64,000 nucleotides of DNA, taken from Cupriavidus oxalaticus. Its GTDB lineage: Bacteria > Pseudomonadota > Gammaproteobacteria > Burkholderiales > Burkholderiaceae. A program made the position numbers and the translations under genes. The stretch covers positions 1,984,001 to 2,048,000 of the forward strand of contig NZ_CP038635.1 in NCBI RefSeq assembly GCF_004768545.1, written 5' to 3'. Each line of letters begins with the position of its first letter. Position 1 is the stretch's first letter. Positions 51,170 through 62,366 of the stretch are shown one piece after another. The notes under the pieces were generated by a model. The model ran no database searches, had not been told where the DNA came from, and was given only the letters and a program-made list of their open reading frames with translations.

Positions 51170-52159
51170 TCAGGGCTTCTTGAGGTTGGAGGCGCGGCGG
51201 CGCGTGGTGCCCGCCGCCTGCTCTTCGGTAGCCTGCGGCTCGGCTGGCCCGGCACGGCCGGCGCGGTCCGCGCCTGGCGCGCCATAGAGCCACGGCAGCA
51301 GGAATTCGGTCATTTCGGCGGCGGCCTTGACCGGCCGCTCGGCGCGATGCGCGACCGCGCCGCACAGCGCTTCGATCAGCGCCAGCACGGTCGCGTCGGA
51401 GTTGGCCGAGAGCCGGTTGGCGGCCTGCGCGTACAGCGCGATATCGGCCAGCGGCGCCAGCGGCGAGGTCGGCCCGTCGGTCAGCGCCAGCACCCGGCCG
51501 CCGTGCGCCTTGACGCGCTCCGCCAGTTCGATGCTGTCGGTCACATAGCGCGGGAAGGCAATCACGATCAGCAGGTCGCTCGGCTGCAGCTTGAACAGCT
51601 GGCGCGCCGCGTGCGAGGCGCCGCCGGCGCCGGCGACCGAGGTCACCATGCGGCAATGCATTTCCAGCCCGTGCTGCAGCAGGCCGGCCAGGAAGCCGCT
51701 GGCGCCGAAGCCCGCCACGTAGACGCGCTGCGCACCCAGGATCGCCGCGACCGCGCGCTCGCACGCCTGCGCGTCGATGCCGCGCCGGGTGGCTTCGGCA
51801 TTGGCGGCCGCATCCTCGAGCGAGGCGGCGAACACTTCGGCCACGGTGGCGGGCCGCTCCAGTTCGCTGCGCAGCCGCTCGACCGGCGCCAGCGTGGCCT
51901 CAAAGCCGCGCACCAGCTCGGTACGGAATTGCGGATAGCCGTCGAAGCCCAGCGCCCGCGCGAAGCGGTTGGCGGTGGCCACCGACACGTCCACCGCCGC
52001 GGCAAACTCGTCGATGCGCATCGTGGCCGCGCGGAACAGGTTGGCCAGCACGTATTCCGCCATGCGGCGGTGCGCCGGCGTCAGCGTGGGCAGGCTGCGC
52101 GCGATGCGGTCGGAGATCGAATGGCCTTGGGTCATGTCGGGTCGGGACGGCATGCGCAT
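51170..52159 (-). CDS. MurR/RpiR-family transcriptional regulator
   Basis: A 329-residue regulator with an N-terminal HTH_6 domain (RMAEYVLANLFRAATMRIDE; helix-turn-helix VSVATANRFARALGFDG) and a SIS domain (about 130-270) of the type that binds phosphosugars. A basic C-terminal tail (TTRRRASNLKKP) follows. It heads the peptide operon and probably controls it. ATG 52135 (MTQGHSISDR) is a second possible start, as neither has a clear ribosome site. Confidence 0.88.
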   Translation of the reverse strand: MRMPSRPDMTQGHSISDRIARSLPTLTPAHRRMAEYVLANLFRAATMRIDEFAAAVDVSVATANRFARALGFDGYPQFRTELVRGFEATLAPVERLRSELERPATVAEVFAASLEDAAANAEATRRGIDAQACERAVAAILGAQRVYVAGFGASGFLAGLLQHGLEMHCRMVTSVAGAGGASHAARQLFKLQPSDLLIVIAFPRYVTDSIELAERVKAHGGRVLALTDGPTSPLAPLADIALYAQAANRLSANSDATVLALIEALCGAVAHRAERPVKAAAEMTEFLLPWLYGAPGADRAGRAGPAEPQATEEQAAGTTRRRASNLKKP

Positions 52160-52226
52160 GGGCGACGCTGCCGGTTACATCCTGAAAAACGAATGAAAAT
52201 GAATTTACACGCAACCCACCCACAAA

Positions 52227-52241
52227 GAAAATAGAGTTTTC
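52227..52241. promoter_or_regulatory. Candidate RpiR-type operator
   Basis: Inverted repeat GAAAA-TAGAG-TTTTC, 68 bp upstream of the rpiR-type start, in an AT-rich patch that stands out in this GC-rich region. RpiR-family regulators commonly bind GAAAW/WTTTC palindromes. A nearby GAAAATGAATTT (about 52195-52206) may be a second half-related site. Confidence 0.45.
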
Positions 52242-52356
52242 GCAGTTCGAGGGTAATCCCTAGGACCCGCCGCCATGCGGGGCACCGGGGCGGTGCGCAA
52301 TGCCCTGGCATTTCTGGTGTTTCGCCATTCGCGGGCATGCCCCGCACCGGAAACGC

Positions 52357-52362
52357 TACAAT
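52357..52362 (+). promoter_or_regulatory. Candidate -10 box for the ABC-F gene
   Basis: TACAAT 78 bp upstream of GTG 52441; no recognisable -35. Confidence 0.3.
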
Positions 52363-52440
52363 GCCGGCCAGCGCCGCCAACCCGCCTTGGCCGGCTTTTC
52401 CGCGTAGTTGCCAGTACCCCGTTCAGAAGTTTCCCCGCAC

Positions 52441-54375
<1,935 letters not shown>

Positions 54376-54426
54376 GGAGCCCCTCAACGCCAACAGCGCC
54401 TGCATAGCCTTACACCCCTTGCGGAC

Positions 54427-54459
54427 GCTGCCCTCTCCCGCGAAGTGGGAGAGGGCAGC
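54427..54459. repeat. GC-rich palindromic intergenic repeat, copy 3
   Basis: Arms GCTGCCCTCTCCC and complement (13 bp perfect), extended by a G-T and a C-G pair, with a GAA loop. It lies between the convergent ABC-F and dsbB genes. The core is related to copies at 1177 and 25807, though with changes inside the arms. Confidence 0.75.
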
Positions 54460-54489
54460 AAACCCGCTGGACTTCAACCTTCCCGTAGT

Positions 54490-54530
54490 AAAAAAACGGC
54501 GCCTTAGCGCAGCGCCTTAGGCCGGTTTTT
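54490..54530. terminator. Candidate bidirectional terminator between ABC-F and dsbB genes
   Basis: AAAAACGGC (54492-54500) pairs with GCCGGTTTTT (54521-54530) apart from one bulged base. A-run on the left and T-run on the right allow use from both convergent genes. The loop contains a GCGCCTTAG direct repeat. Confidence 0.6.
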
Positions 54531-54545
54531 GTTTGCCCTTACCAC

Positions 54546-55031
54546 TCAACGGAAATTCTTCTCCCGCCGGATCAACCCCACCGCCAGCGTCAGCGTCAGG
54601 ATAAACAGCCAGATCAGCGACCACGCCGGCACCGACAGGCCCAGCACCGGCGGCAGCGGCGCCGCGCACAGGCCATCGGCGTAGAACACCTGCGGCAGCA
54701 CCTTGGCGGTCGGCAGCGCGTTGACCCAGTTCTCCAGCGGATCGATGCCGCAGGTCGCCTTCGGGTTGAGCAACAGCGACACGTGATACACCGCCACGGC
54801 AATGCCGGCGATGCCGGACAGCATGCCCAGGCCCTGCCACAAAGAGCGCGTGTTCTGCGCCACCACGGCGAGCAGCGAGAAGATGCCGATGCCGATAAAC
54901 GCAAAGCGCTGCATCACGCAAAGCGGACAGGGCTGGTAGCCCTTTTCAAACTGCAGGTAGAGCGCAACGCCGACCAGGCCGAAGGAAACCAGGGCGATCA
55001 GCAGGAAATAGGCGCGGGAATTGGCTTGCAT
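54546..55031 (-). CDS. dsbB: Disulfide bond formation protein DsbB
   Basis: A 161-residue four-helix inner-membrane protein that reoxidises DsbA using quinone. The first periplasmic loop has CPLC (Cys35, Cys38), with MQRFAF after it. The second loop has the Cys94/Cys122 pair (ATCGID and DGLCAAPL). The length is close to E. coli DsbB (176). No dsbA is nearby. Confidence 0.94.
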   Translation of the reverse strand: MQANSRAYFLLIALVSFGLVGVALYLQFEKGYQPCPLCVMQRFAFIGIGIFSLLAVVAQNTRSLWQGLGMLSGIAGIAVAVYHVSLLLNPKATCGIDPLENWVNALPTAKVLPQVFYADGLCAAPLPPVLGLSVPAWSLIWLFILTLTLAVGLIRREKNFR

Positions 55032-55032
55032 A

Positions 55033-55075
55033 GCGGTGATAAATGGTGATCCGTGGTGATCCGGGGTGATCCGGC
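55033..55075. repeat. Short tandem repeats upstream of dsbB
   Basis: GGTGATAAAT, GGTGATCCGT, GGTGATCCGG and GGTGATCCGG occur in tandem: four roughly 10-bp units in the dsbB leader. Confidence 0.6.
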
Positions 55076-55219
55076 AAACGGGTGCCGTCAGGTGTGTTTA
55101 GTTCGGGGGCGCGGCATTGCTGCGCATTATTACCGATTTTTCCGCCCCCGCCTTGGACGCCACATCGGCTGCGCAACGCCTGCGCGAGTTTCCATAAGCA
55201 AGCCGCCGGCGCCCATGCC

Positions 55220-56581
55220 TCAGTCCAGGTGGCGCACCCGGTCGATTGCCTGCTCGATGCGCTCCACCGCGATCACTTCCAGGCCGTCGATCTTCTGCTT
55301 GGGCGCATTGGCCTTGGGGATCACGGCCAGCGTGAACCCCAGCTTGGCCGCTTCCTTCAGCCGTTCCTGGCCGCGCGGGCTGGGCCGGATTTCGCCGGCC
55401 AGGCCGACTTCGCCAAAGACCACCAGCCCGCGCGGCAGCGGCTTGTTGCGCATCGACGAATGGATCGACAGCAGCACCGCCAGGTCGGCGGCCGGCTCGG
55501 TGATCTTGACCCCGCCTACCGCGTTCAGGAACACATCCTGGTCGAAGCAGGCAATGCCCGCATGCCGGTGCAGCACCGCCAGCAGCAGCGCCAGCCGGTT
55601 CTGCTCCAGGCCCACCGCCAGCCGGCGCGGGTTGGGCACGTGGGCGGTGTCGACCAGCGCCTGGATCTCCACCAGCAGCGGGCGCGTGCCTTCCTGCGTC
55701 ACCAGCACGCACGAGCCGGGCACGGTCTCTTCATGCTGCGACAGGAACAGCGCCGAGGGGTTGCTGATGCCACGCAGCCCGCGCTCGGTCATGGCGAACA
55801 CGCCCAGCTCGTTGACCGCGCCGAAGCGGTTCTTGAAGGCGCGGATCAGCCGGTGCGAAGAATGCGTATCGCCCTCGAAGTACAGCACCGTGTCGACGAT
55901 ATGCTCCAGCACGCGCGGCCCGGCCAGGCTGCCTTCCTTGGTGACGTGGCCGACCAGGATGATGGTGATGCCGCTGCTCTTGGCGATGCGCGTGAGCTGC
56001 GCCGCGCACTCGCGCACCTGCGCGACCGAGCCCGGCGCCGACGTCAGCGCCTCCGAGTACAGCGTCTGGATCGAGTCGATCACCGCCACTTCCGGCTTCT
56101 CGGTTTCGAGCGTGGCCTGGATCTTCTCTAGCTGGATTTCGGCGAGCAGCCCCAGCGCCGGGCTTTCCACGCCCAGCCGCTGCGCGCGCAGGGCGATCTG
56201 CGCGCCCGATTCCTCGCCGCTGACATAGAGCACGCGGCGCTGCCCGGCCAGGTTGGCCAGCGCCTGCAGCAGCAGCGTGGACTTGCCGATACCGGGATCG
56301 CCGCCGATCAGCACCACGCCGCCCGCCACCAGTCCGCCGCCCAGCACGCGGTCGAACTCGTCGATGCCGCTGGAGAAGCGCGGCACGTCCGCGGCCTCGA
56401 TCTCGGACAGCTTGCGCACCATGGCCGATGCCGCCAGCGGCTGGAAGCGCTTGGACGCGGCCGTCTCGGCCACCGTTTCCACCAGCGTGTTCCATTGCTG
56501 GCAATGCGGGCACTGGCCGGCCCAGCGCGGCGCGGTGCCGCCGCATTCGGTACAGGTGTAGACGGTCTTGGTCTTGGCCAA
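55220..56581 (-). CDS. radA: DNA repair protein RadA
   Basis: A 453-residue RecA-like helicase that promotes branch migration in recombination. The N-terminal zinc finger has Cys10, Cys13, Cys24 and Cys27 (CTECGG...GQCPHC). Walker A is GGDPGIGKSTLLLQ, the RadA-specific KNRFG motif is in AFKNRFGAVNELG, and a C-terminal Lon-like domain follows. It lies downstream of alr on the same strand, 114 bp away. Confidence 0.97.
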   Translation of the reverse strand: MAKTKTVYTCTECGGTAPRWAGQCPHCQQWNTLVETVAETAASKRFQPLAASAMVRKLSEIEAADVPRFSSGIDEFDRVLGGGLVAGGVVLIGGDPGIGKSTLLLQALANLAGQRRVLYVSGEESGAQIALRAQRLGVESPALGLLAEIQLEKIQATLETEKPEVAVIDSIQTLYSEALTSAPGSVAQVRECAAQLTRIAKSSGITIILVGHVTKEGSLAGPRVLEHIVDTVLYFEGDTHSSHRLIRAFKNRFGAVNELGVFAMTERGLRGISNPSALFLSQHEETVPGSCVLVTQEGTRPLLVEIQALVDTAHVPNPRRLAVGLEQNRLALLLAVLHRHAGIACFDQDVFLNAVGGVKITEPAADLAVLLSIHSSMRNKPLPRGLVVFGEVGLAGEIRPSPRGQERLKEAAKLGFTLAVIPKANAPKQKIDGLEVIAVERIEQAIDRVRHLD

Positions 56582-56663
56582 CGGAAAATCCTTGCGGGAA
56601 AGAACAGGCCGGGCGCAGAAGTGGCCCGGCCCTCACACTAGCCGGCGGCAGGCGCTGCCGCCA

Positions 56664-56697
56664 GCTCTCGTTTGCAACCTCTCGTTTGCAACCTTCT
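56664..56697. repeat. 14-bp direct repeat between alr and radA
   Basis: CTCTCGTTTGCAAC is followed at once by a second CTCTCGTTTGCAAC. Two units only, ending at the alr stop codon. Confidence 0.6.
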
Positions 56698-57817
56698 ACA
56701 CCACGGCCGGCGCGGCGCTGTCGGATGCCGTGATGGTTGCCACCGTGGTCGGCACGCGCGGCGCCAGCGCGCACATCAGCTCGTAGCCGACCGTGCCGCT
56801 GGCCTGTGCCACCTCGTCGATCGGCAGGCCCTGGCCCCACAGCGTCACCGGGCTGCCGACCCGCGCCTTCGGGCACGGCGTCAGGTCCACGCACAGCATG
56901 TCCATCGAGACACGGCCGACCAGTTCCGTACGCACGCCGTCGACCAGCACCGGCGCGCGCTGCGCGCCCCAGCCGGAGGCATGGCGCGGGTAGCCGTCGG
57001 CATAGCCGCAGGCGACCACGCCGATGCGCATCGGGCGGTCGGCGGTAAACAAGGAGCCATAACCCACCGTCTCGCCCGGCTGCAGGTCCTGCACCGAGAT
57101 CAGCTCGCTGTGCAGCGACATGGCCGGCTGCAGGCCGGTGCCGGCGATATCGGCATCGCGGCCGGTCGGCGAGGCGCCGTACAGGATAATGCCGGGACGC
57201 ACCCAGGCCCGGTGCGCCTGCGGATGCCACAGCACCGCGGCCGAGTTCGACAGGCTCGCCTCGCCCGGCAGGTTGGCGGTGGCGGCGTCGAAGGCCTCGA
57301 CCTGGTGGGCGATGCCTCGGGGACTATCCGCATCGGAAAAATGCGTCATATGGACGATACTGCCTACGCAGGGCATGGCGCGGGCGCGCTCCCAGGCGGC
57401 GCGATACTGGGCTGGATGGAAGCCGAGCCGGTTCATGCCGGTGTTCAGCTTGAGCTGGATCGCCAGCGGGCCCCTGGGGCGCGCGCTTTCCAGCATGCGC
57501 AGCTGTTCGTCGCAGTGGATCGCGGTGGTCAGGCGGTATTGCTCGATCAGGGCGATGTCCTGCGGCTGGAAAAAGCCCTCCAGCAGCAAAATGGGGCCCT
57601 GCCAGCCCAGGTCGCGCAGCAGCACGGCTTCATTCAGGTCCAGCAGGCCAAAGCCGTCGGCGCCGCGCAGCGCGGCAAAGACGCGGCGGATGCCGTGGCC
57701 GTAGGCATTGGCCTTGACGACGGCCCAGATGCGCGAAGCGGGGGCGCTGCGGCGGACGACGTCGAGGTTGTTGGCCAGGGCGGGTTGGTGGATGACGGCG
57801 TGGATGGGTCTTGGCAT
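56696..57817 (-). CDS. alr: Alanine racemase
   Basis: PLP enzyme interconverting L- and D-alanine for peptidoglycan. The 373-residue product has the PLP lysine in [11 protein letters not shown] (Lys35), GMNRLGFHP in the barrel, and the second-domain catalytic Tyr in [12 protein letters not shown]. It has full length and normal domain order. Whether it is the biosynthetic or catabolic copy cannot be told; the radA neighbour is a common arrangement in this group. Confidence 0.96.
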   Translation of the reverse strand: MPRPIHAVIHQPALANNLDVVRRSAPASRIWAVVKANAYGHGIRRVFAALRGADGFGLLDLNEAVLLRDLGWQGPILLLEGFFQPQDIALIEQYRLTTAIHCDEQLRMLESARPRGPLAIQLKLNTGMNRLGFHPAQYRAAWERARAMPCVGSIVHMTHFSDADSPRGIAHQVEAFDAATANLPGEASLSNSAAVLWHPQAHRAWVRPGIILYGASPTGRDADIAGTGLQPAMSLHSELISVQDLQPGETVGYGSLFTADRPMRIGVVACGYADGYPRHASGWGAQRAPVLVDGVRTELVGRVSMDMLCVDLTPCPKARVGSPVTLWGQGLPIDEVAQASGTVGYELMCALAPRVPTTVATITASDSAAPAVV

Positions 57818-58421
57818 GGAGTCACATCTCGGGAATCAGGCAGTGCGGGCAGCGCGGTGGCGCATCGCTCACGTCACTGCGGGGACTGGAAGGACGGCTC
57901 TGTCTCAGCTTTAATGGCGCGAGGGTCACCTGTCAGTGGGCGACGGCACGTAGATGCGAAGTGCTTCATATTGCGGGCATGTCGCGCTAAGGTGAGCGGC
58001 CATGGGAAATTTGCGTTTGCCTGGTCACGTGGGCGTCCGGCTGCGATATTGTCTTGCCGCTGCACCAGTCAGCGGTACACCCGTCGTCTGGCCGGGATCG
58101 CAGCCGTTATTTGAACACATCCGGGAGCCGCTGCCGGGGGTCATTGGGGAATCGGCGCGGCAATTTGCAGTCAAAAAGGCACCTTGCCGGGGTTCGGGAA
58201 TGTCATGTTTTCGTGATATAAAGCCGGACGCTCCGGCCATGTTCTAAAAGCGAAGCATTATGTCAATGACTGTCAGGCAAACCGCACGGCGCCGCAGCGC
58301 AGTGCAACAAAGACAATTCGACACGGCCGCGGCGCAAGGTTCCCTGCAAACCATAGCCTCCCCAGCCGGTGCCGCCCTGACCGGCGTGACGGAAGTCCGC
58401 GATGGAGACAAAGTCGAAAGC
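57818..58421. other. Divergent intergenic region between alr and lplT
   Basis: About 440 bp without a gene, or 600 if lplT starts at 58422. An extended -10 element, TG-A-TATAAA, lies at 58214-58222 facing lplT, but with no good -35. A frame open from ATG 58260 joins lplT and would add 54 polar residues. Otherwise nothing is recognised. Confidence 0.5.
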
Positions 58422-59741
58422 ATGAAGAAGGGTTTTTACACCATCATGGCCGCGCAATTTTTTTCGTCGCTGGCCGACAATGCGTTGCTGATCGCCGCCA
58501 TCGCCCTTCTCACCGAATTGCATTCACCGCAGTGGATGACCCCGCTGCTCAAGCTGTTCTTCGTTCTCTCCTACGTCATCCTCGCCGCCTTCGTCGGCGC
58601 CTTTGCCGACTCGATGCCCAAGGGGCGGGTGATGCTCATCACCAATGCCATCAAGGTGGTCGGCTGCGCGATCATGATGTTCGGCTTCCACCCGCTGCTC
58701 GCCTACGGCGTGGTGGGCTTCGGCGCGGCGGCCTATTCCCCGGCCAAGTACGGCATCCTGACCGAGCTGCTGCCGCCGGAGAAACTGGTGCTGGCCAACG
58801 GCTGGATCGAGGGGCTGACCGTGGGCTCGATCATCCTGGGCACCGTGGTGGGGGGCGCGCTGATTTCCGTGCATGTGTCGGACATCCTGATGCGGCTCGA
58901 CCTGCCCTTCATCGACACCGGCATCGACACGCCGGCCGAGGCCGCGATGGTCGTGATCATGCTGTTCTACGTGATCGCGTCGGTGTTCAACCTGTTCATT
59001 CCCGATACCGGCGCCCGCTATCCGCAGCAGGAAAAGAACCCGATCAAGCTGATCGCCGAATTCGGCGACTGCTTCCTGGCGCTGTGGCGCGACAAGCTGG
59101 GCCAGATCTCGCTGGCGGTTACGACCCTGTTCTGGGGCGTGGGCGCGACGCTGCAGTTCATCGTGCTGAAGTGGGCGGAGAAGTCGCTGGGCCTGAACCT
59201 GTCGCAGGGCGCACTGCTGCAGGCGGTAGTGGCCGTCGGCGTGGCCGTGGGCGCAATCGCCGCCGCCGCGCGCATTCCGCTACGCAAGTCGCTGTCGGTG
59301 CTGCCGTTCGGTGTGGCGATGGGCGCGACCGTGATGATCATGGCTTTCTACACCAAGGACGCCATGCCCCAGGTGACGCTGAGCATCCTGGGCATGAACA
59401 TGCCGCTGTACATGGCCATCGCCTACGTGTTCCTGATGCTGGTGGGCGCGATGTCGGGCTACTTCGTGGTGCCGATGAACGCGCTGCTGCAGCATCGCGG
59501 CCACGTGCTGCTGTCGGCGGGCCACTCGATCGCGGTGCAGAACTTCAATGAGAATGTATCGGTGCTGCTGATGCTGTGCCTGTACGCGCTGCTGATCAAG
59601 CTGAACGTGCCGATCGGCGTGGTCATCATCGCGCTGGGCCTGTTCATCTGCGTGACCATGATGCTGGTGATCAAGCTGCACAAGTACAACATGCGCGCCT
59701 TCAACTCGCTGGCGATGATCGGCGAGGACAAGCACCACTGA
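58422..59741 (+). CDS. lplT: Lysophospholipid transporter LplT
   Basis: A 439-residue MFS-type flippase of about 12 helices that brings lysophospholipids to the inner leaflet for re-acylation. The LplT N-terminus is recognised from MKKGFYTIMAAQFFSSLADN. Later blocks include AFVGAFADSMPKGRVMLITN, YSPAKYGILTELLPPEKLVL and NAL-LQHRGHVLLSAGHSIAVQ-like sequence. In E. coli lplT sits with the acyltransferase gene aas; here no aas follows. The start 58422 is preferred because homologues begin there, although ATG 58260 is also in frame. Confidence 0.88.
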   Translation: MKKGFYTIMAAQFFSSLADNALLIAAIALLTELHSPQWMTPLLKLFFVLSYVILAAFVGAFADSMPKGRVMLITNAIKVVGCAIMMFGFHPLLAYGVVGFGAAAYSPAKYGILTELLPPEKLVLANGWIEGLTVGSIILGTVVGGALISVHVSDILMRLDLPFIDTGIDTPAEAAMVVIMLFYVIASVFNLFIPDTGARYPQQEKNPIKLIAEFGDCFLALWRDKLGQISLAVTTLFWGVGATLQFIVLKWAEKSLGLNLSQGALLQAVVAVGVAVGAIAAAARIPLRKSLSVLPFGVAMGATVMIMAFYTKDAMPQVTLSILGMNMPLYMAIAYVFLMLVGAMSGYFVVPMNALLQHRGHVLLSAGHSIAVQNFNENVSVLLMLCLYALLIKLNVPIGVVIIALGLFICVTMMLVIKLHKYNMRAFNSLAMIGEDKHH

Positions 59742-59771
59742 CCTCCTGACCTCCCCAGGCCGGCGCCCCGT

Positions 59772-60920
59772 TCAGGGTCCGTCGGCCAGCGCCTGCGCGC
59801 CCTGCCGGGTCGGCTCCGCCGCCCGCGCCATGGCGCGCGCCTCCCATCCCGGCGGCACCACGAACCCGCGCGAGCATTCGCGCCACCAGCCGTGGCCGGC
59901 CAGCTCCAGCTCGCACAGCATCACCGGCGCTTCGCGGCGCCAGCCGTGGTCGTGGCGCGGGTCGGCAAAGCGCTGCGCCAGCGTGGCGTACAGGGCGTCG
60001 ACCTCCTCCGTGCCGCTGGCAGGCACCAGCGCCCCCGACAACCATTCCGAACGTGGCAGCCGGCACCAGCGCAGGCCCGGCCGCGCCGCCGCGCGCGCAC
60101 GCCAGCCGTCGAGCGTCGACCACCAGCCTTGCAGGTGGTCCGGCGCGATGCCCAGCTGGTCGAGTCCCGCCGGCACTTGCCCGTCCGGGTAGAACAGCCA
60201 GCCCAGCAGGTAGACTTCGCTGCGGTCGACCACATGGCCGAGCAGCGCGCGCGCTTCCGGCGTGCGCCCGAGCGGCAGCTGGCGCCCGACTACATGCCCG
60301 AGCTTGTCGCCGAGCCGGTCGACCATGTTGGGCCCGACGAAATCGAGCAGGGTCGGCGCCGCCACGGCGCCTGCCATCAGGTAGAACTTGGCGGCCATTT
60401 CCCAATGGACCACGTCGCCGGAGGCCTGCTCGCGCCAGACGAAGTCCAGCTCGCCCAGCGTGCGGATGCCATGCGCACCGGCGCGCCGTACCGGGACGTT
60501 GGCCGCCAGCAGCGTCAGCCCCTCCATCCGGCGCAGCGCGAAATGCAGCAGCCGTTCGGCATGGCGCCCCAGCCGCAGGCTGCGGCTGGCGGGATCCTGC
60601 GGCTGCAGCGCGGCGGCGGAGCCGGGAGCGGGATCGGAAGGAAAGGCGGCATGGCCGGCGGCCAGTTCGTCGATGGTGGCCGGCAGCGCCGCCGGGTCGG
60701 CGGCTTCCAGCCAGTGCCGCCACGCCGCCAGCGTACCGGCGGGCCAGCGCGCCGCAGCGGCGCCCGCTACCGCGGACAGCAGCGGCGGCGACAGCGTGGT
60801 CCAGGCCAGGTCGCGCGTGCGCGGCGACAAGGCGCGGCGCCACAGCGGCGGCTCCGGCGGCAGGTTGCCGTCGCCGCCGCGATGCAGCGAGAGGTCAGGC
60901 CCCAGCTCCCGCACGGTCAT
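59772..60920 (-). CDS. DUF1853 family protein
   Basis: A 382-residue protein with LRLGRHAERLLHFALRR, then IRTLGELDFVWRE and VVHWEMAAKFYLM, the conserved blocks of DUF1853. The spacing of Asp in ELDF and Glu/Lys in WEMAAK resembles a PD-(D/E)XK nuclease core, so a nuclease-like fold is possible but unproven. Its start overlaps the end of the uracil-DNA glycosylase gene by 26 bases, implying joint expression with a DNA-repair enzyme. Confidence 0.8.
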   Translation of the reverse strand: MTVRELGPDLSLHRGGDGNLPPEPPLWRRALSPRTRDLAWTTLSPPLLSAVAGAAAARWPAGTLAAWRHWLEAADPAALPATIDELAAGHAAFPSDPAPGSAAALQPQDPASRSLRLGRHAERLLHFALRRMEGLTLLAANVPVRRAGAHGIRTLGELDFVWREQASGDVVHWEMAAKFYLMAGAVAAPTLLDFVGPNMVDRLGDKLGHVVGRQLPLGRTPEARALLGHVVDRSEVYLLGWLFYPDGQVPAGLDQLGIAPDHLQGWWSTLDGWRARAAARPGLRWCRLPRSEWLSGALVPASGTEEVDALYATLAQRFADPRHDHGWRREAPVMLCELELAGHGWWRECSRGFVVPPGWEARAMARAAEPTRQGAQALADGP

Positions 60921-61803
60921 GTACCTCGCGGGCCAGGCACAGGTCTTCCCATGCGCGCGCCTTGTCGGTCAGCGTGCGCAGCAGGTAGGCCGGGTGGTAA
61001 GTCACCACCACGGGGATGCCTTCATAGGTATGCACGGTGCCGCGCAGCTTGCCGATCGGCGTGGTGGTGCGCAGCAGCGACTGCGCGGCGAAGCGGCCCA
61101 GCACCACGATCACCTTCGGGCGAACCAGCGCGATCTGCCGGCGCAGGAAGGGCTCGCACTGCGCCACCTCGGCCGGCTCGGGGTTGCGGTTGCCCGGCGG
61201 GCGGCACTTGAGCACGTTGGCGATAAAGACGTTGCGCCCGCGCGCCAGGCCGAGCGCGCCCAGCATATTGTCGAGCAGCTTGCCGGCCTGGCCGACGAAA
61301 GGCTCGCCCTGCAGGTCTTCGTTCTCGCCCGGGGCCTCGCCTACCAGCATCCATTCCGCCTGCCGGTCGCCGACGCCGAAGACGGTATTGGTGCGGGTCT
61401 GGCACAGTCCGCAAGCGGTGCAGCCGGCCACGGCGGCATCCAGCGCGGGCCATGCCATGGCGGCGATGGCAGCCTCGCGCGCGGCCTGCGCCGAGTCGGG
61501 CTCGGGGCCGGCCGGTACCAGCGAGGGCTCGGCTGGCGCACGCGAGACAGGCGCCGCCACGGGGACGGCAGGCACCACCGGGGTAGCCATTTCGAGCGCA
61601 GGCGCGGCTTCCACGAGGGGCGCAACGGCCGGCGCGGCCACCGTGACAGGCTCGGCAATGGCCTCGGCAATGGCCTCGGCAACGGGCACGGCAAGCGCAA
61701 CGGCTTCGGACACCACGACCGCCTGCGGCGCGTCAGCGCGTGCCCGCGGCAGCCATTCGGCCGTGATGCCCAATGCCTCGAGGAAACGCGCGCGGCGGCT
61801 CAT
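60895..61803 (-). CDS. Family 4-type uracil-DNA glycosylase
   Basis: A 302-residue protein. The enzyme domain occupies residues 125-300, with GEAPGENEDLQGEPFVGQAG, VLKCRPPGNRNP and TYHPAYLLR. Four Cys for a 4Fe-4S cluster are present: CTAC (C-X2-C), then Cys in LKC and, 15 residues later, AQC. It removes uracil from deaminated DNA. The first 115 residues are an Ala/Val/Pro-rich extension, partly encoded by 12-bp repeats, as is common in betaproteobacterial copies. Its stop overlaps the DUF1853 gene. Confidence 0.92.
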   Translation of the reverse strand: MSRRARFLEALGITAEWLPRARADAPQAVVVSEAVALAVPVAEAIAEAIAEPVTVAAPAVAPLVEAAPALEMATPVVPAVPVAAPVSRAPAEPSLVPAGPEPDSAQAAREAAIAAMAWPALDAAVAGCTACGLCQTRTNTVFGVGDRQAEWMLVGEAPGENEDLQGEPFVGQAGKLLDNMLGALGLARGRNVFIANVLKCRPPGNRNPEPAEVAQCEPFLRRQIALVRPKVIVVLGRFAAQSLLRTTTPIGKLRGTVHTYEGIPVVVTYHPAYLLRTLTDKARAWEDLCLAREVHDRAGAGA

Positions 61804-62366
61804 GCGCGGCCCTCCCCGCCTTCCCTGGACTTCCCGGCCACCTTGTCAGGCCAGCTCCGGCGCAGCACCAGCGCGTCTTCGCGGTTCCGGCCCACCGCCG
61901 GGTAATAGCCTTTGCGGCGGCCGATCTCGGCAAACCCGGCGGCCTGGTACAGCGCGATCGCGCCGGCATTGGACGGGCGCACCTCCAGCAGCATGGTATG
62001 GATGCGATGCGCGTGCGAGGTCGCCAGCACGATCGACAGCATCAGCCGCCCCAGCCCCTGGCGCTGGCGCGGCGGGTCGACGGTGATATTGAGCAGGTGC
62101 ATCTCGTCGACCACCGGCATCAGCACTGCATAGGCCACCAGCGTGCCGGCGGGATCGCGCAGCGTCAGGCCGAGATGCCCGGCCTTGACCGAGTTCTCGA
62201 AATTGCCGCGCGTCCACGGATGGCTGTAGGCGCGCGCCTCGATCCCGGCCACCGCCTCCAGGTCGAGCGCGCTCATCCGGCCCAGCGCAAAGCCCGGCGG
62301 CAGCGGCGGCATGGCGGGCACGGCCGGCCAGTCGGCACGCTCTTCCAGCGGGTAGGCGGCGCTCAC
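61800..62366 (-). CDS. rimI: Ribosomal protein bS18 alanine N-acetyltransferase RimI
   Basis: A 188-residue GNAT acetyltransferase. MSALDLEAVAGIEARAYSHP and the acetyl-CoA-binding RQRQGLGRLML match RimI, as does LLEVRPSNAGAIALYQAAGF. The start is GTG 62366, overlapping the tsaB stop as GTGA, which is normal for the tsaB-rimI pair. It also overlaps the next gene at its end. Confidence 0.92.
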   Translation of the reverse strand: MSAAYPLEERADWPAVPAMPPLPPGFALGRMSALDLEAVAGIEARAYSHPWTRGNFENSVKAGHLGLTLRDPAGTLVAYAVLMPVVDEMHLLNITVDPPRQRQGLGRLMLSIVLATSHAHRIHTMLLEVRPSNAGAIALYQAAGFAEIGRRKGYYPAVGRNREDALVLRRSWPDKVAGKSREGGEGRA

